A stretch of 6,495 nt of DNA from Desulfobacula sp. (lineage in GTDB: Bacteria > Desulfobacterota > Desulfobacteria > Desulfobacterales > Desulfobacteraceae): the NCBI GenBank assembly GCA_018702715.1, contig JABIYQ010000079.1:1-6495 (forward strand). The letters are read 5' to 3'. A program made the position numbers and the translations under genes. This document shows, one piece after another, positions 1 through 6,242 of the stretch; within the stretch, counting starts at the first letter, position 1, and the number at the start of each line of letters is the position of its first letter. The notes beneath the pieces were generated by a model, which saw only the letters and a list, made by a program, of their open reading frames with translations, ran no database searches and was not told where the DNA came from.

Positions 1-597
1 GCACTTGCCTGCAACAAAATAAACCTTCACATAATTGACGGCAGTTTGTTTCCTGAAACCGCACAAAAAGATAGTGTTATGTCAGCACCCTGTCTTATCC
101 TTGATGATGATTTCAGGGATGATGATTTCAGGGATGATGATTTCAGATGGACGGGAAGTGTTCATTCTGAAGAAATTGTAAAAATGATCATAGATCGTGA
201 TCCATCACAATTGAGTGCCCAAACATTAAAAACAATTCTTGAACAAGGGGATGCCGCCTGGATAGCGCAACAAATGATTAAAAAAGGAAAAATCTTTGAT
301 GCCTTTATCAAACTTCTACTCCATAAAACATGGTCCGTCAGACTGGGGGCCATGGTAATTGTAGAAGAGCTTTGTGAAACCGAACCGAATCTTGCAGCAC
401 GGCTTTGCCCTTCCCTGATCCTTGTGTTTGATGGAAAAGATATCCCCATACAAGGTGATATCCTGTATGCACTGGGAGAAGCAGGTGATGGAAAAACAAA
501 AGAATGGCTCCTTCAAAAACTTCCCAAACTTGTGCATCCAGACCTTATTGATGCAGCAACAGAAGCTCTGGACAATCTGAAGTTAAAAAGCAAATAA
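1..597 (+). CDS. Thioredoxin-fold protein with HEAT-like C-terminal region (5' end outside window)
   Basis: The frame is open to the left edge, so the true start lies outside the window; the in-frame TTG at 46 falls inside the domain and is not the start. At least 198 residues are visible. Residues 1-65 resemble the second half of a thioredoxin fold: a beta strand (NLHIID), a helix, the SAP segment at 28-30 matching the cis-proline loop, then a strand and hairpin ending in WTG. Any CxxC redox motif would lie upstream and cannot be seen. Residues 100-195 are helical with HEAT-like pairs (WSVRLGAM at 111, GDILYALGE near 152, a last helix with DAATEAL), suggesting a protein-interaction surface. 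A 15-base unit is tandemly triplicated in frame at residues 35-49. I infer a cytoplasmic thiol-redox or scaffold role; substrate and partner are unknown. A terminator-like hairpin follows the stop. Confidence 0.75.
   Translation, partial: ALACNKINLHIIDGSLFPETAQKDSVMSAPCLILDDDFRDDDFRDDDFRWTGSVHSEEIVKMIIDRDPSQLSAQTLKTILEQGDAAWIAQQMIKKGKIFDAFIKLLLHKTWSVRLGAMVIVEELCETEPNLAARLCPSLILVFDGKDIPIQGDILYALGEAGDGKTKEWLLQKLPKLVHPDLIDAATEALDNLKLKSK
103..147 (+). repeat. In-frame 15-bp tandem triplication (DDDFR x3)
   Basis: Three consecutive copies of the unit GATGATGATTTCAGG occupy 103-117, 118-132 and 133-147. The first two are identical and the third differs only in its last base (AGG to AGA, both Arg). 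The frame is kept, adding DDDFR units just after the cis-proline strand of the thioredoxin fold. One copy followed by WTG would give a normal hairpin, so two copies look inserted. Near identity points to recent slippage duplication. Confidence 0.95.
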
Positions 598-623
598 GGA
601 TAGCAATTCCGATCTTTGACCTT

Positions 624-652
624 TGATCATCTTTACAAAATGATCATTTTTT
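624..652 (+). terminator. Probable intrinsic terminator after the thioredoxin/HEAT gene
   Basis: TGATCAT (624-630) and ATGATCA (640-646) form a perfect 7-bp stem around a 9-base loop, followed directly by six T (647-652). It lies 27 bases past the stop at 597. The stem is AT-rich and therefore weak, but the T-run placement is typical. It would separate this gene from the dsbB-dsbA operon. Confidence 0.55.
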
Positions 653-823
653 GGTATTTAGAGGTTATAACAAAAAAAAAATTGATGTCATAATTACTGG
701 ATGTAAAAAACCATACAATAAGTCCTGTGGATCACTTGTTTTGTTGTAAGATATGGATTTTACTGCCATACCCATAAAAATGGCTTGGTTAATATAAGCA
801 CTTAATTTTAGAGAGATTTTGAT

Positions 824-1255
824 ATGCCACAGTCAGACCAGACATCCAATTCAAACTGGACTATTCTTTTTATATGCTGGGTAATCGCCAGCGTATCAAC
901 CATTGGTAGTATATTTTTCAGTTTTGTAATGGAGTTTGCTCCTTGTGTTTTATGTTGGTATCAGAGAATTTTTTTGTTCCCTTTAGTCATAATTTTAGCA
1001 ATAGGGCTTTTCCCTTTTGATAAAAGTGTTGTGAAGTATGCTTTTCCATTAGCCATAGCCGGCTGGCTGACAGCATTATATCATAACCTGGTGTATTCAA
1101 AAATCATCCCTGAAAGTATACAGCCTTGCACTCAGGGAGTTTCTTGTACTGAAGAATACATAAATTTGTTTGGATTTTTGTCAATTCCAATGCTTGCTTT
1201 ACTTTCATTTTCAATAATAATAGTATTTTTAGTAATCTTAAAAAAGAGGATGTAA
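824..1255 (+). CDS. dsbB: DsbB/BdbC-type disulfide bond formation membrane protein
   Basis: This 143-residue protein fits the DsbB family: an inner-membrane protein that reoxidises a DsbA partner and passes electrons to quinone. Four hydrophobic segments lie at about 12-33, 47-64, 72-92 and 115-138. The first external loop carries the redox pair C41-x-x-C44 followed by WYQR, a hallmark of the family. The second pair, C102 and C108, lies in the loop between segments 3 and 4. The length matches the short BdbC-like branch rather than the roughly 176-residue enterobacterial DsbB. The ATG at 824 follows an AGAGAG ribosome site by about 8 bases. The next gene starts 5 bases after the stop and encodes the DsbA partner, so the two are almost certainly one operon. 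The roughly 170 bases between the upstream terminator and this gene should hold its promoter, but no strong -35/-10 pair is visible there. Confidence 0.92.
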   Translation: MPQSDQTSNSNWTILFICWVIASVSTIGSIFFSFVMEFAPCVLCWYQRIFLFPLVIILAIGLFPFDKSVVKYAFPLAIAGWLTALYHNLVYSKIIPESIQPCTQGVSCTEEYINLFGFLSIPMLALLSFSIIIVFLVILKKRM

Positions 1256-1260
1256 GATCA

Positions 1261-1914
1261 ATGAAATATGTAATTTTTGGGTTTACATGTCTTGTATTGC
1301 TCATTGTATTTTTGTTCACAAGCTACTATTACAAGGGACAGCAGGCCAAAATGTATGACTTCATGGCAAAAGAAAATGCTTCAACATTTGTGAGAGATCA
1401 TTCTCAAACCCTTGGCAGCGATGATGCAAAAGTTTATCTTGTTAAGTTTACGGACCCGGCCTGTGAAACCTGTGCGGCTTTTTCTCCTTTTGTGAAGCAA
1501 ATAATGAAGGCAAATCCCGGTAGGATTAAACTTGTTATTCGGTATGCTCCTTTTCATGATGGTGCTGAATATTTTGTAAAAATCCTTGAGGCAGCAAAAA
1601 AACAAGGCAAATTTTGGGAGACTCTGGATGTTATGTATAAGTCCCAATCTATTTGGGCAAGCCACCACAATCCGCAACCTCAAAAGATTTGGCAATTTCT
1701 TCCAAAGGCTGGTCTTAATATAGAGCAAATCAGAAAAGATATGAATGACCCTGCAATAGTAAAACTCATTGAGCAGGATCGTGAGGATGCCAAAACGCTT
1801 AATGTTAGAAAAACCCCAGGATTTTTTGTCAATGGGAAACCTTTACAAAGCTTTGGATACCAACAATTACAGCAATTAATCCAATCTGAAATTAATGCAA
1901 GGTATCCAAATTAA
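1261..1914 (+). CDS. Membrane-anchored DsbA/BdbD-type thiol:disulfide oxidoreductase
   Basis: This 217-residue protein has an N-terminal hydrophobic segment (about 4-22) with no obvious signal-peptidase or lipobox site, so it is probably anchored with its catalytic domain in the periplasm. The thioredoxin-fold domain spans about 55-212. It shows the active site C68-E-T-C71 in the context DPACETCAAF, and the cis-proline loop T185-P186 followed by GFFVNG, as in DsbA/BdbD and DSBA-like thioredoxins (Thioredoxin_4 type). The insert between these motifs is helical, as in DsbA. It would introduce disulfides into exported proteins and be recycled by the DsbB encoded 5 bases upstream. GAGGA at 1246-1250, inside the end of dsbB, serves as ribosome site and suggests translational coupling. 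The CETC dipeptide differs from the CPHC of E. coli DsbA, so redox potential, and whether it acts as oxidase or isomerase, is open; the DsbB partner favours oxidase. Confidence 0.88.
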   Translation: MKYVIFGFTCLVLLIVFLFTSYYYKGQQAKMYDFMAKENASTFVRDHSQTLGSDDAKVYLVKFTDPACETCAAFSPFVKQIMKANPGRIKLVIRYAPFHDGAEYFVKILEAAKKQGKFWETLDVMYKSQSIWASHHNPQPQKIWQFLPKAGLNIEQIRKDMNDPAIVKLIEQDREDAKTLNVRKTPGFFVNGKPLQSFGYQQLQQLIQSEINARYPN

Positions 1915-2103
1915 TCAGACATGACCTCCGAAAACTCCCGGCTGTTCAGTCCTGGAATTTGCCCATGGAACACTTGGACATGATCCCCCTGAGTATTCAT
2001 AGGCTTTAAGTTCTTCTTGACGTTTTTCTTCACCTTCTCTTATTAAATTTTTGCATTCACCTTCACATTTTCCACTTATGTCTCTTGATAGTATATATTT
2101 CAT
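1915..2103 (-). CDS. Small cysteine-containing protein of unknown function
   Basis: I do not recognise this 62-residue protein. Support for a real gene is a strong ribosome site (GAGAGG, 8 bases before the ATG), codon use like that of its neighbours, and an exact fit between the dsbA stop and the lyase gene. It has three cysteines: C13 and C17 in the motif KCEGECK, and C42 in GGSCPSVPW. Between them lies a charged, probably helical stretch rich in Glu, Lys and Arg (about 18-34). The C-terminus is Gly/Pro-rich. There is no signal peptide or membrane segment, so it should be cytoplasmic. Its stop codon directly abuts the convergent dsbA stop. Cysteines and position suggest, but do not show, a thiol or metal-binding role. 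It could also be a chance open frame. Confidence 0.5.
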   Translation of the reverse strand: MKYILSRDISGKCEGECKNLIREGEEKRQEELKAYEYSGGSCPSVPWANSRTEQPGVFGGHV

Positions 2104-2104
2104 T

Positions 2105-2118
2105 TGAGAATCCTCTCA
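2105..2118 (-). promoter_or_regulatory. Hairpin displaying the Shine-Dalgarno of the small cysteine protein
   Basis: On the minus strand TGAGA-GGAT-TCTCA forms a perfect 5-bp stem with a 4-base loop that holds the GGA core of the ribosome site, one base upstream of the ATG. It could modulate ribosome access. The stem is short and may be fortuitous. Confidence 0.3.
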
Positions 2119-2159
2119 TTTTTATCTGGCTCATTTATAGGGTAAAACTAATTTCCCCC

Positions 2160-2172
2160 GGAGCTTAGCTCC
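2160..2172. repeat. Short palindrome in the leader of the small cysteine gene
   Basis: GGAGCTTAGCTCC is a 13-base palindrome around a central base (6-bp arms as DNA, or a 5-bp stem with a 3-base loop as RNA). It sits between the lyase stop (2201) and the small gene start (2103). On the minus strand it is followed by five G rather than a T-run, so it is not a standard intrinsic terminator. It could be an operator or an mRNA-stabilising hairpin. Confidence 0.4.
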
Positions 2173-2180
2173 TATGGCCA

Positions 2181-2208
2181 AAGATAATACATCGAGATTG
2201 TTAGTCAA
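2181..2208 (-). promoter_or_regulatory. Candidate promoter for the small cysteine gene
   Basis: On the minus strand TTGACT (2208-2203) and TATCTT (2186-2181) are 16 bases apart, matching 5/6 and 4/6 of the sigma70 consensus. The -35 overlaps the last codons and stop of the upstream lyase gene. It would give a leader of about 70 bases carrying the 2160-2172 palindrome. Read-through from the lyase gene is the alternative. Confidence 0.3.
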
Positions 2209-3418
2209 GACTAACAAGTTGTTTCTTTATGGCTGAAACAACAGACTCAGCAGCTTTGATAAGTATGGACCTGGGGCAGGCAATATTAAACCTTTCAAAT
2301 CCAGCCCCGTTTTCACCAAACCAATTGCCATGATCTAATGCAACATTGGCATCTTCTTCCAATATCTGGATTATTTTATTGCAATCCCATCCGAATTTTC
2401 TAAAATCTACCCATACAAGATAAGTTCCTTGAAGATCATATACCTTTGTACCCGGCAACTGTGTTTCAATATAATTTTTTAAATACATAAAATTATCATT
2501 TAAATAGATAATAAGATCATCCAGCCATGGTTCAGCACCATTATAAGCAGCGGCTGCACTAATGGCTCCAAAAAGCGTTCCACCAATTGAATTGGTAAAT
2601 CCAAGATTTTCAATCTGGCTTGAAAGCTCCTGTTTTAAGACCGCATTGGGTATAATAATACTTGACTGATGCAAACCTGCTAAATTAAATGTCTTGCTGG
2701 CGGCAAGCCCTGTTATGGAGTTTTGGGCAAACTCTTCTGAGATAGTTGGAAAACAGACATGTTTGAACCCCGGCATAATTAAATCACAATGTATTTCATC
2801 TGAAATAACAAGAATATTATTTTTGATGCAGATATTTCCAAACTCTTCAAGCTCTTCTTTGGTCCAGACCCGTCCAACCGGGTTATGCGGACTGCAGAGA
2901 ATAGCTAATTTAGCCCTTGGATCCTTAGCTTTTGTTTCTAAATCTGTAAAATCCATCTGATAATGATCGCCAACAATTTGCAAAGGGTTTTCTAAAATCC
3001 TTCGCCCATTGTTTTGAATAGCCTTGGCAAAAGGATAATAGACAGGTGGTTGTATAATGATCTTATCGCCTGGTTTGGAAAATCGCTGAATAATATAATT
3101 TAGGGCAGGAACGATTCCCGGAGTAGTTAGAATCCAATTTTCATCAATTTTCCATTGGTGCCTGCGTTGGTACCAGGAGATAAGTGCGGGGAAATATGAT
3201 GGGTCATTCAAGCTGTATCCATAGATTTGATGCTCCAGGCGTTTTTCCATGGCTTTTCTAACCACGGTCGGACATTTAAAATCCATATCTGCCACCCATA
3301 ATGGGAGAAGATTCTCTTTCCCTTTACCAAACATTGCAGTTAAAACACTGGGTTCCCACTTCATGGAAGCAGTACCGCTTCGATCAACTATTTCATCAAA
3401 ATCCCAGTCCTTAGACAT
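2201..3418 (-). CDS. MalY/PatB-family PLP-dependent C-S lyase (putative cystathionine beta-lyase/aminotransferase)
   Basis: This 405-residue protein is full length for the MalY/PatB branch of fold-type I PLP enzymes. These cleave the C-S bond of cystathionine, cysteine or related cysteine conjugates to thiol (or sulfide), pyruvate and ammonia. The N-terminal segment with LPLWVADMDF (38-47) and the YGY at 66-68 are typical of the branch. Cofactor residues are visible: N179 in SPHNPVGR, D207 in SDEIH (contacts the pyridine nitrogen), the Schiff-base lysine K242 in ASKTFNLAGL, and R382 in ACPR (binds the substrate carboxylate). No signal peptide is present, so it is cytoplasmic. The ATG follows AAGGA by 8 bases. 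A separate promoter lies upstream, divergent from the helicase. Whether it acts mainly in methionine synthesis, cysteine breakdown or as an aminotransferase cannot be decided from sequence. In E. coli, MalY also represses the maltose system, but nothing here suggests that role. Confidence 0.88.
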   Translation of the reverse strand: MSKDWDFDEIVDRSGTASMKWEPSVLTAMFGKGKENLLPLWVADMDFKCPTVVRKAMEKRLEHQIYGYSLNDPSYFPALISWYQRRHQWKIDENWILTTPGIVPALNYIIQRFSKPGDKIIIQPPVYYPFAKAIQNNGRRILENPLQIVGDHYQMDFTDLETKAKDPRAKLAILCSPHNPVGRVWTKEELEEFGNICIKNNILVISDEIHCDLIMPGFKHVCFPTISEEFAQNSITGLAASKTFNLAGLHQSSIIIPNAVLKQELSSQIENLGFTNSIGGTLFGAISAAAAYNGAEPWLDDLIIYLNDNFMYLKNYIETQLPGTKVYDLQGTYLVWVDFRKFGWDCNKIIQILEEDANVALDHGNWFGENGAGFERFNIACPRSILIKAAESVVSAIKKQLVSLD

Positions 3419-3462
3419 TGATTTATTCCTTGTTATATAGATTGATTTTAACTTTCATTTTC

Positions 3463-3480
3463 GGGTTAATGGCATAACCC
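3463..3480. promoter_or_regulatory. Inverted repeat over the -10 of the lyase promoter (candidate operator)
   Basis: GGGTTA (3463-3468) and TAACCC (3475-3480) form a perfect 6-bp inverted repeat around a 6-base spacer. It covers the proposed -10 hexamer of the lyase gene, the usual place for a repressor operator. The binding protein is unknown. An RNA hairpin near the 5' end of the transcript is the alternative. Confidence 0.4.
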
Positions 3481-3499
3481 AATCGACTGAGCATGTCAA
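3471..3499 (-). promoter_or_regulatory. Candidate sigma70 promoter for the MalY/PatB-type gene
   Basis: On the minus strand a perfect -35 TTGACA (3499-3494) is followed after 17 bases by TATGCC (3476-3471), a weak -10 matching 3/6. The bases just upstream of the -35 (about 3500-3520) are A/T tracts resembling an UP element, which may compensate. Leader length to the ATG is about 45 bases. Confidence 0.45.
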
Positions 3500-3546
3500 A
3501 TGTAAAAAAATTTGTAACTTCATAGATTTTAGCAACTCACAGTCTC

Positions 3547-3578
3547 TTGACAAAAAGCAGGTTTCTTTCTACTCTAAT
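3547..3578 (+). promoter_or_regulatory. Candidate sigma70 promoter for the helicase gene
   Basis: A perfect -35 TTGACA lies at 3547-3552. The -10 is uncertain: TACTCT (3570-3575) has 17-base spacing but matches 3/6, while TCTAAT (3573-3578) matches 5/6 with a long 20-base spacing. TACAAT at 3591-3596 is a further -10-like hexamer but has no matching -35. The -35 lies 47 bases from the lyase -35 on the other strand, so the two form a divergent pair. Confidence 0.4.
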
Positions 3579-3599
3579 TTTTTATCGGCGTACAATACA

Positions 3600-3613
3600 G
3601 GACATGCATGTCC
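3600..3613. promoter_or_regulatory. 14-bp perfect palindrome overlapping the first helicase start codon
   Basis: GGACATGCATGTCC is fully self-complementary over 14 bases. It contains the GGA of the only ribosome-site-like sequence for the ATG at 3608, and that ATG itself. As DNA it could be an operator; as RNA it could fold into a 5-bp stem with a UGCA loop that hides the upstream start and leaves the one at 3626 exposed. Confidence 0.5.
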
Positions 3614-6109
3614 AGAAGGGAAAACATGCCTTTAACAAACCATGAACTGAAACTTGCCAACGACTTTGTCCAGAGCACCGGTCGTAATATTTTTCTGACA
3701 GGCAAGGCAGGCACGGGCAAAACAACTTTTCTGCATAGTCTGCAAAAGAACATGGCAAAAAGAATGATTATCACAGCTCCTACAGGTGTTGCAGCCATTA
3801 ATGCCGGTGGCGTAACCCTTCACTCTTTTTTTCAATTGCCCTTTGGCCCTTTTGTACCGGGAAGCGATACCTATGAACTCAATAAGCAACGCCAATTCAG
3901 GTTCAGCAAAGAAAAAAAGCAGATTATACAAAGTCTTGATTTACTTGTTATTGATGAAATAAGTATGGTACGAGCTGATTTGCTTGATGCCGTGGATGCA
4001 GCACTACGGCGCCATCGCCGTAACAATAATCCATTTGGCGGAGTACAGCTGCTCATGATCGGAGACCTTTTTCAGCTCTCTCCTGTGGCAAAACACGATG
4101 ACTGGCAACTTATACAGCAGTATTATGAATCTGTTTATTTTTTCAGCAGTAATGCGCTTGATCTGAGTGAACTGGTTACTATTGAATTGAAACATATTTA
4201 TCGTCAGTCCGATGCAGGTTTCATCAAGCTTCTTAACCGGGTGCGTGACAATAGGCTTGATGAAACCGCTCTAAAGGATCTTAATCAGCGTTACATTCCT
4301 GACTTTATGCCGGGCAAAGACCAGGGTTACATTACCCTGACCACCCACAACCGCAACGCTGATTCCATGAATCAGTCCAGGCTTGCTGGTTTAAGCAAAA
4401 AAGAACACCATTTTAAAGCTCAGATTTCTGGGGATTTCCCCGTGCATATCTACCCGACCCAGGCCACACTCAGGCTTAAAGAGGGGTCACAGGTAATGTT
4501 TGTGCGCAATGACCAAAGTTCTGAAAAACTCTATTACAATGGTAAAATCGGCAGGGTAACCAAAATTTCAGATAAGTATATCTATGTTATCTGCCCTGGA
4601 GATCCCAAGGAAATCGTTGTGGAACCTATCCTTTGGGAAAATATCAAATATACCCTGAACAATGAAAACAAGGAAATTGAAGAGGACATCATTGGCAGAT
4701 TTACCCAATATCCTTTAAAACTTGCCTGGGCCATCACCATCCACAAGAGCCAGGGTTTGACCTTTGAAAAGGCCATTATCGATGCCAAAGCAGCTTTTGC
4801 CCATGGTCAGGTTTATGTCGCTTTAAGCCGCTGTAAGACCATAGAGGGTATGGTGCTTAGCTCTCCCCTCACATCCAGGGGAATAGAAACGAACAAAACA
4901 ATAAGTGATTTTAGCAACGCCACCCTTCAAAACCCACCGTCTGAAAACCGACTTAACGCTGATAAAATAAAATATCAGCAGCAGTTGTTGCTTGATTGTT
5001 TTGATTTTCAACCATTGCGCAACCGCCTGGGCTATTTTAACAGACTTTTAATGGGCAACCAAAGAGTGGTACAGGTTTCAGGAATTGCAGATATTGATCA
5101 TCTGGAAACAATGGCCGTAAAAGATATCTTTGTTGTAAGTGAAAATTTTAAGCGTCAATTACTATCACTTTTTACAGATGATCACCTGCCCGGGTCAGAT
5201 TCAATTATTATGGAACGAGTCAGCAAAGCCTCTGGCTGGTTTCAAGAAAAGTTTGATGTCCTTTTTGGGGAACCCGTTCAAAAACTAACCGTTGAAACAG
5301 ACAATAAGGAACTGGGTAAAAAAATTAAAAATGCCCTGAATAATCTTAAGCAGGAAATTGCTGTGAAAATGGCGGGTATAAAAAGCTGCGAAAAAGGGTT
5401 TTCCCCCTCAGGATATCTGCGTTCTGTTGCAAATGCACAGATTGACTTTATCCCTGAAAAAATAAAAAAGAGCCGGCTCCCGGATTATGGTGAATCAGAT
5501 ATTATGCATCCAGAGTTATTCCAGATTTTAAAGGACTGGCGATCCAGCAAGGCCAAAGAGAAAGGGCTTGCCCATTTTCAGGTTTTACACCAACGGGTCT
5601 TGATTCAAATTGTGGTTTGCCTGCCCGAAAATACGGCTGTTTTAAAAAAAATAAGTGGCGTTGGCAAGAAAACCATTGAAAAATATGGTGAAGAACTTGT
5701 GGAACTAGTTTTGGCCTATCGCAAAAAACATGGGATAAACAAGGTGGTTTTGCCGGAACCTAAAAAACTTTCAAAAGAAAAAACCCCGACAAAAAAAAAG
5801 AGGCTGCCCGTAGACACAAAACAGATCAGTTTTGATATGTTCAATAATGGATTAACCATTGTCAAAATTGCAGAGGAAAGAGGCCTGGCAACTTCTACCA
5901 TTGAAGGCCATATGGCCTTTTTTGTAGAAAAAGGAAAATTGGATATTAACAAACTGCTGTCTTTTGAAAAACAAGAGGCCATTGAAAAGGAACTGGCTAT
6001 TGATCACAATAATTCTATCACCAAAGTAAAAAATACTCTGGGAGATGAATACACCTATGGTGAAATCCGAATGATGATCGCCCTTAAAAAATATCTGGCC
6101 TCAAAATAA
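3608..6109 (+). CDS. Pif1/RecD-like SF1 DNA helicase with HRDC and RecQ-type C-terminal HTH domains
   Basis: An 833-residue cytoplasmic SF1B-type helicase, expected to unwind DNA with ATP in repair or recombination. Motor motifs appear in order: Walker A GKAGTGKTT (32-40, K38), motif Ia-like TAPTGVAA (57-64), Walker B VIDEIS (114-119, D116/E117), motif III GDLFQLSP (152-159), an SH3-like insert (about 285-345), motif V AITIHKSQGLTF (375-386) and motif VI VYVALSRC (402-409, R408). The region 450-620 is not assignable. Residues 635-705 resemble an HRDC domain (ISGVGKKTIEKYG at 682-694). A Lys-rich linker (719-733) leads to an HTH region (735-825) like the one at the C-terminus of some RecQ helicases (HTH_40 type). 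The ATG at 3608 is the longest start; ATG 3626 follows AGAAGGG by 5 bases, fits the family N-terminus better and may be the real one. The gene appears to stand alone. Its biological role is not known to me. Confidence 0.88.
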   Translation: MSRRENMPLTNHELKLANDFVQSTGRNIFLTGKAGTGKTTFLHSLQKNMAKRMIITAPTGVAAINAGGVTLHSFFQLPFGPFVPGSDTYELNKQRQFRFSKEKKQIIQSLDLLVIDEISMVRADLLDAVDAALRRHRRNNNPFGGVQLLMIGDLFQLSPVAKHDDWQLIQQYYESVYFFSSNALDLSELVTIELKHIYRQSDAGFIKLLNRVRDNRLDETALKDLNQRYIPDFMPGKDQGYITLTTHNRNADSMNQSRLAGLSKKEHHFKAQISGDFPVHIYPTQATLRLKEGSQVMFVRNDQSSEKLYYNGKIGRVTKISDKYIYVICPGDPKEIVVEPILWENIKYTLNNENKEIEEDIIGRFTQYPLKLAWAITIHKSQGLTFEKAIIDAKAAFAHGQVYVALSRCKTIEGMVLSSPLTSRGIETNKTISDFSNATLQNPPSENRLNADKIKYQQQLLLDCFDFQPLRNRLGYFNRLLMGNQRVVQVSGIADIDHLETMAVKDIFVVSENFKRQLLSLFTDDHLPGSDSIIMERVSKASGWFQEKFDVLFGEPVQKLTVETDNKELGKKIKNALNNLKQEIAVKMAGIKSCEKGFSPSGYLRSVANAQIDFIPEKIKKSRLPDYGESDIMHPELFQILKDWRSSKAKEKGLAHFQVLHQRVLIQIVVCLPENTAVLKKISGVGKKTIEKYGEELVELVLAYRKKHGINKVVLPEPKKLSKEKTPTKKKRLPVDTKQISFDMFNNGLTIVKIAEERGLATSTIEGHMAFFVEKGKLDINKLLSFEKQEAIEKELAIDHNNSITKVKNTLGDEYTYGEIRMMIALKKYLASK

Positions 6110-6149
6110 TAATCTCTGGGACACCTTTTCGAAACAAAATCCAATTTCA

Positions 6150-6179
6150 TTGACATTACTATAATGGGTAGCGTATTTT
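6150..6179 (+). promoter_or_regulatory. Candidate promoter for the cupin gene
   Basis: A perfect -35 TTGACA (6150-6155) is followed after 18 bases by TATTTT (6174-6179), matching 4/6. A perfect TATAAT also occurs at 6160-6165, but it is only 4 bases from this -35 and no good -35 lies 16-18 bases before it. Either hexamer would give a leader of roughly 60-70 bases and transcribe the cupin gene independently of the helicase. Confidence 0.4.
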
Positions 6180-6242
6180 TGTTTATGCATATTCAGTTTT
6201 AAAAACACTTGGATTATAAAACCAATAAAGGAAGAGTGATAA

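Noticed and set aside
46..48. TTG at 46 as start of the first gene
   Set aside because: The frame is open to the window edge and the preceding residues continue the thioredoxin-like fold, so the start lies upstream.
640..693. Tiny + strand open frame starting in the terminator stem
   Set aside because: Only 17 codons, no ribosome site, and it overlaps the terminator hairpin.
736..764. TTGTTT / TTTACT as dsbB promoter
   Set aside because: 17-base spacing, but the hexamers match only about 3/6 and 4/6 of consensus, too weak in such AT-rich DNA to annotate.
766..782. GCCAT...ATGGC inverted repeat upstream of dsbB
   Set aside because: Only 5 bp with a 7-base spacer, no supporting promoter context; likely chance.
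2694..2960. 88-codon + strand open frame opposite the lyase gene
   Set aside because: It lies wholly inside a well-supported gene on the other strand, has no recognisable product and is explained as a shadow frame.
3497..3514. CAAAT...ATTTG inverted repeat near the lyase -35
   Set aside because: A 5-bp AT-only stem in an A/T tract is expected by chance; the tract is better read as UP-like sequence.
6160..6165. Perfect TATAAT as -10 paired with TTGACA at 6150
   Set aside because: The two are only 4 bases apart, impossible for one promoter; TTGACA fits TATTTT at 6174 with 18-base spacing better.
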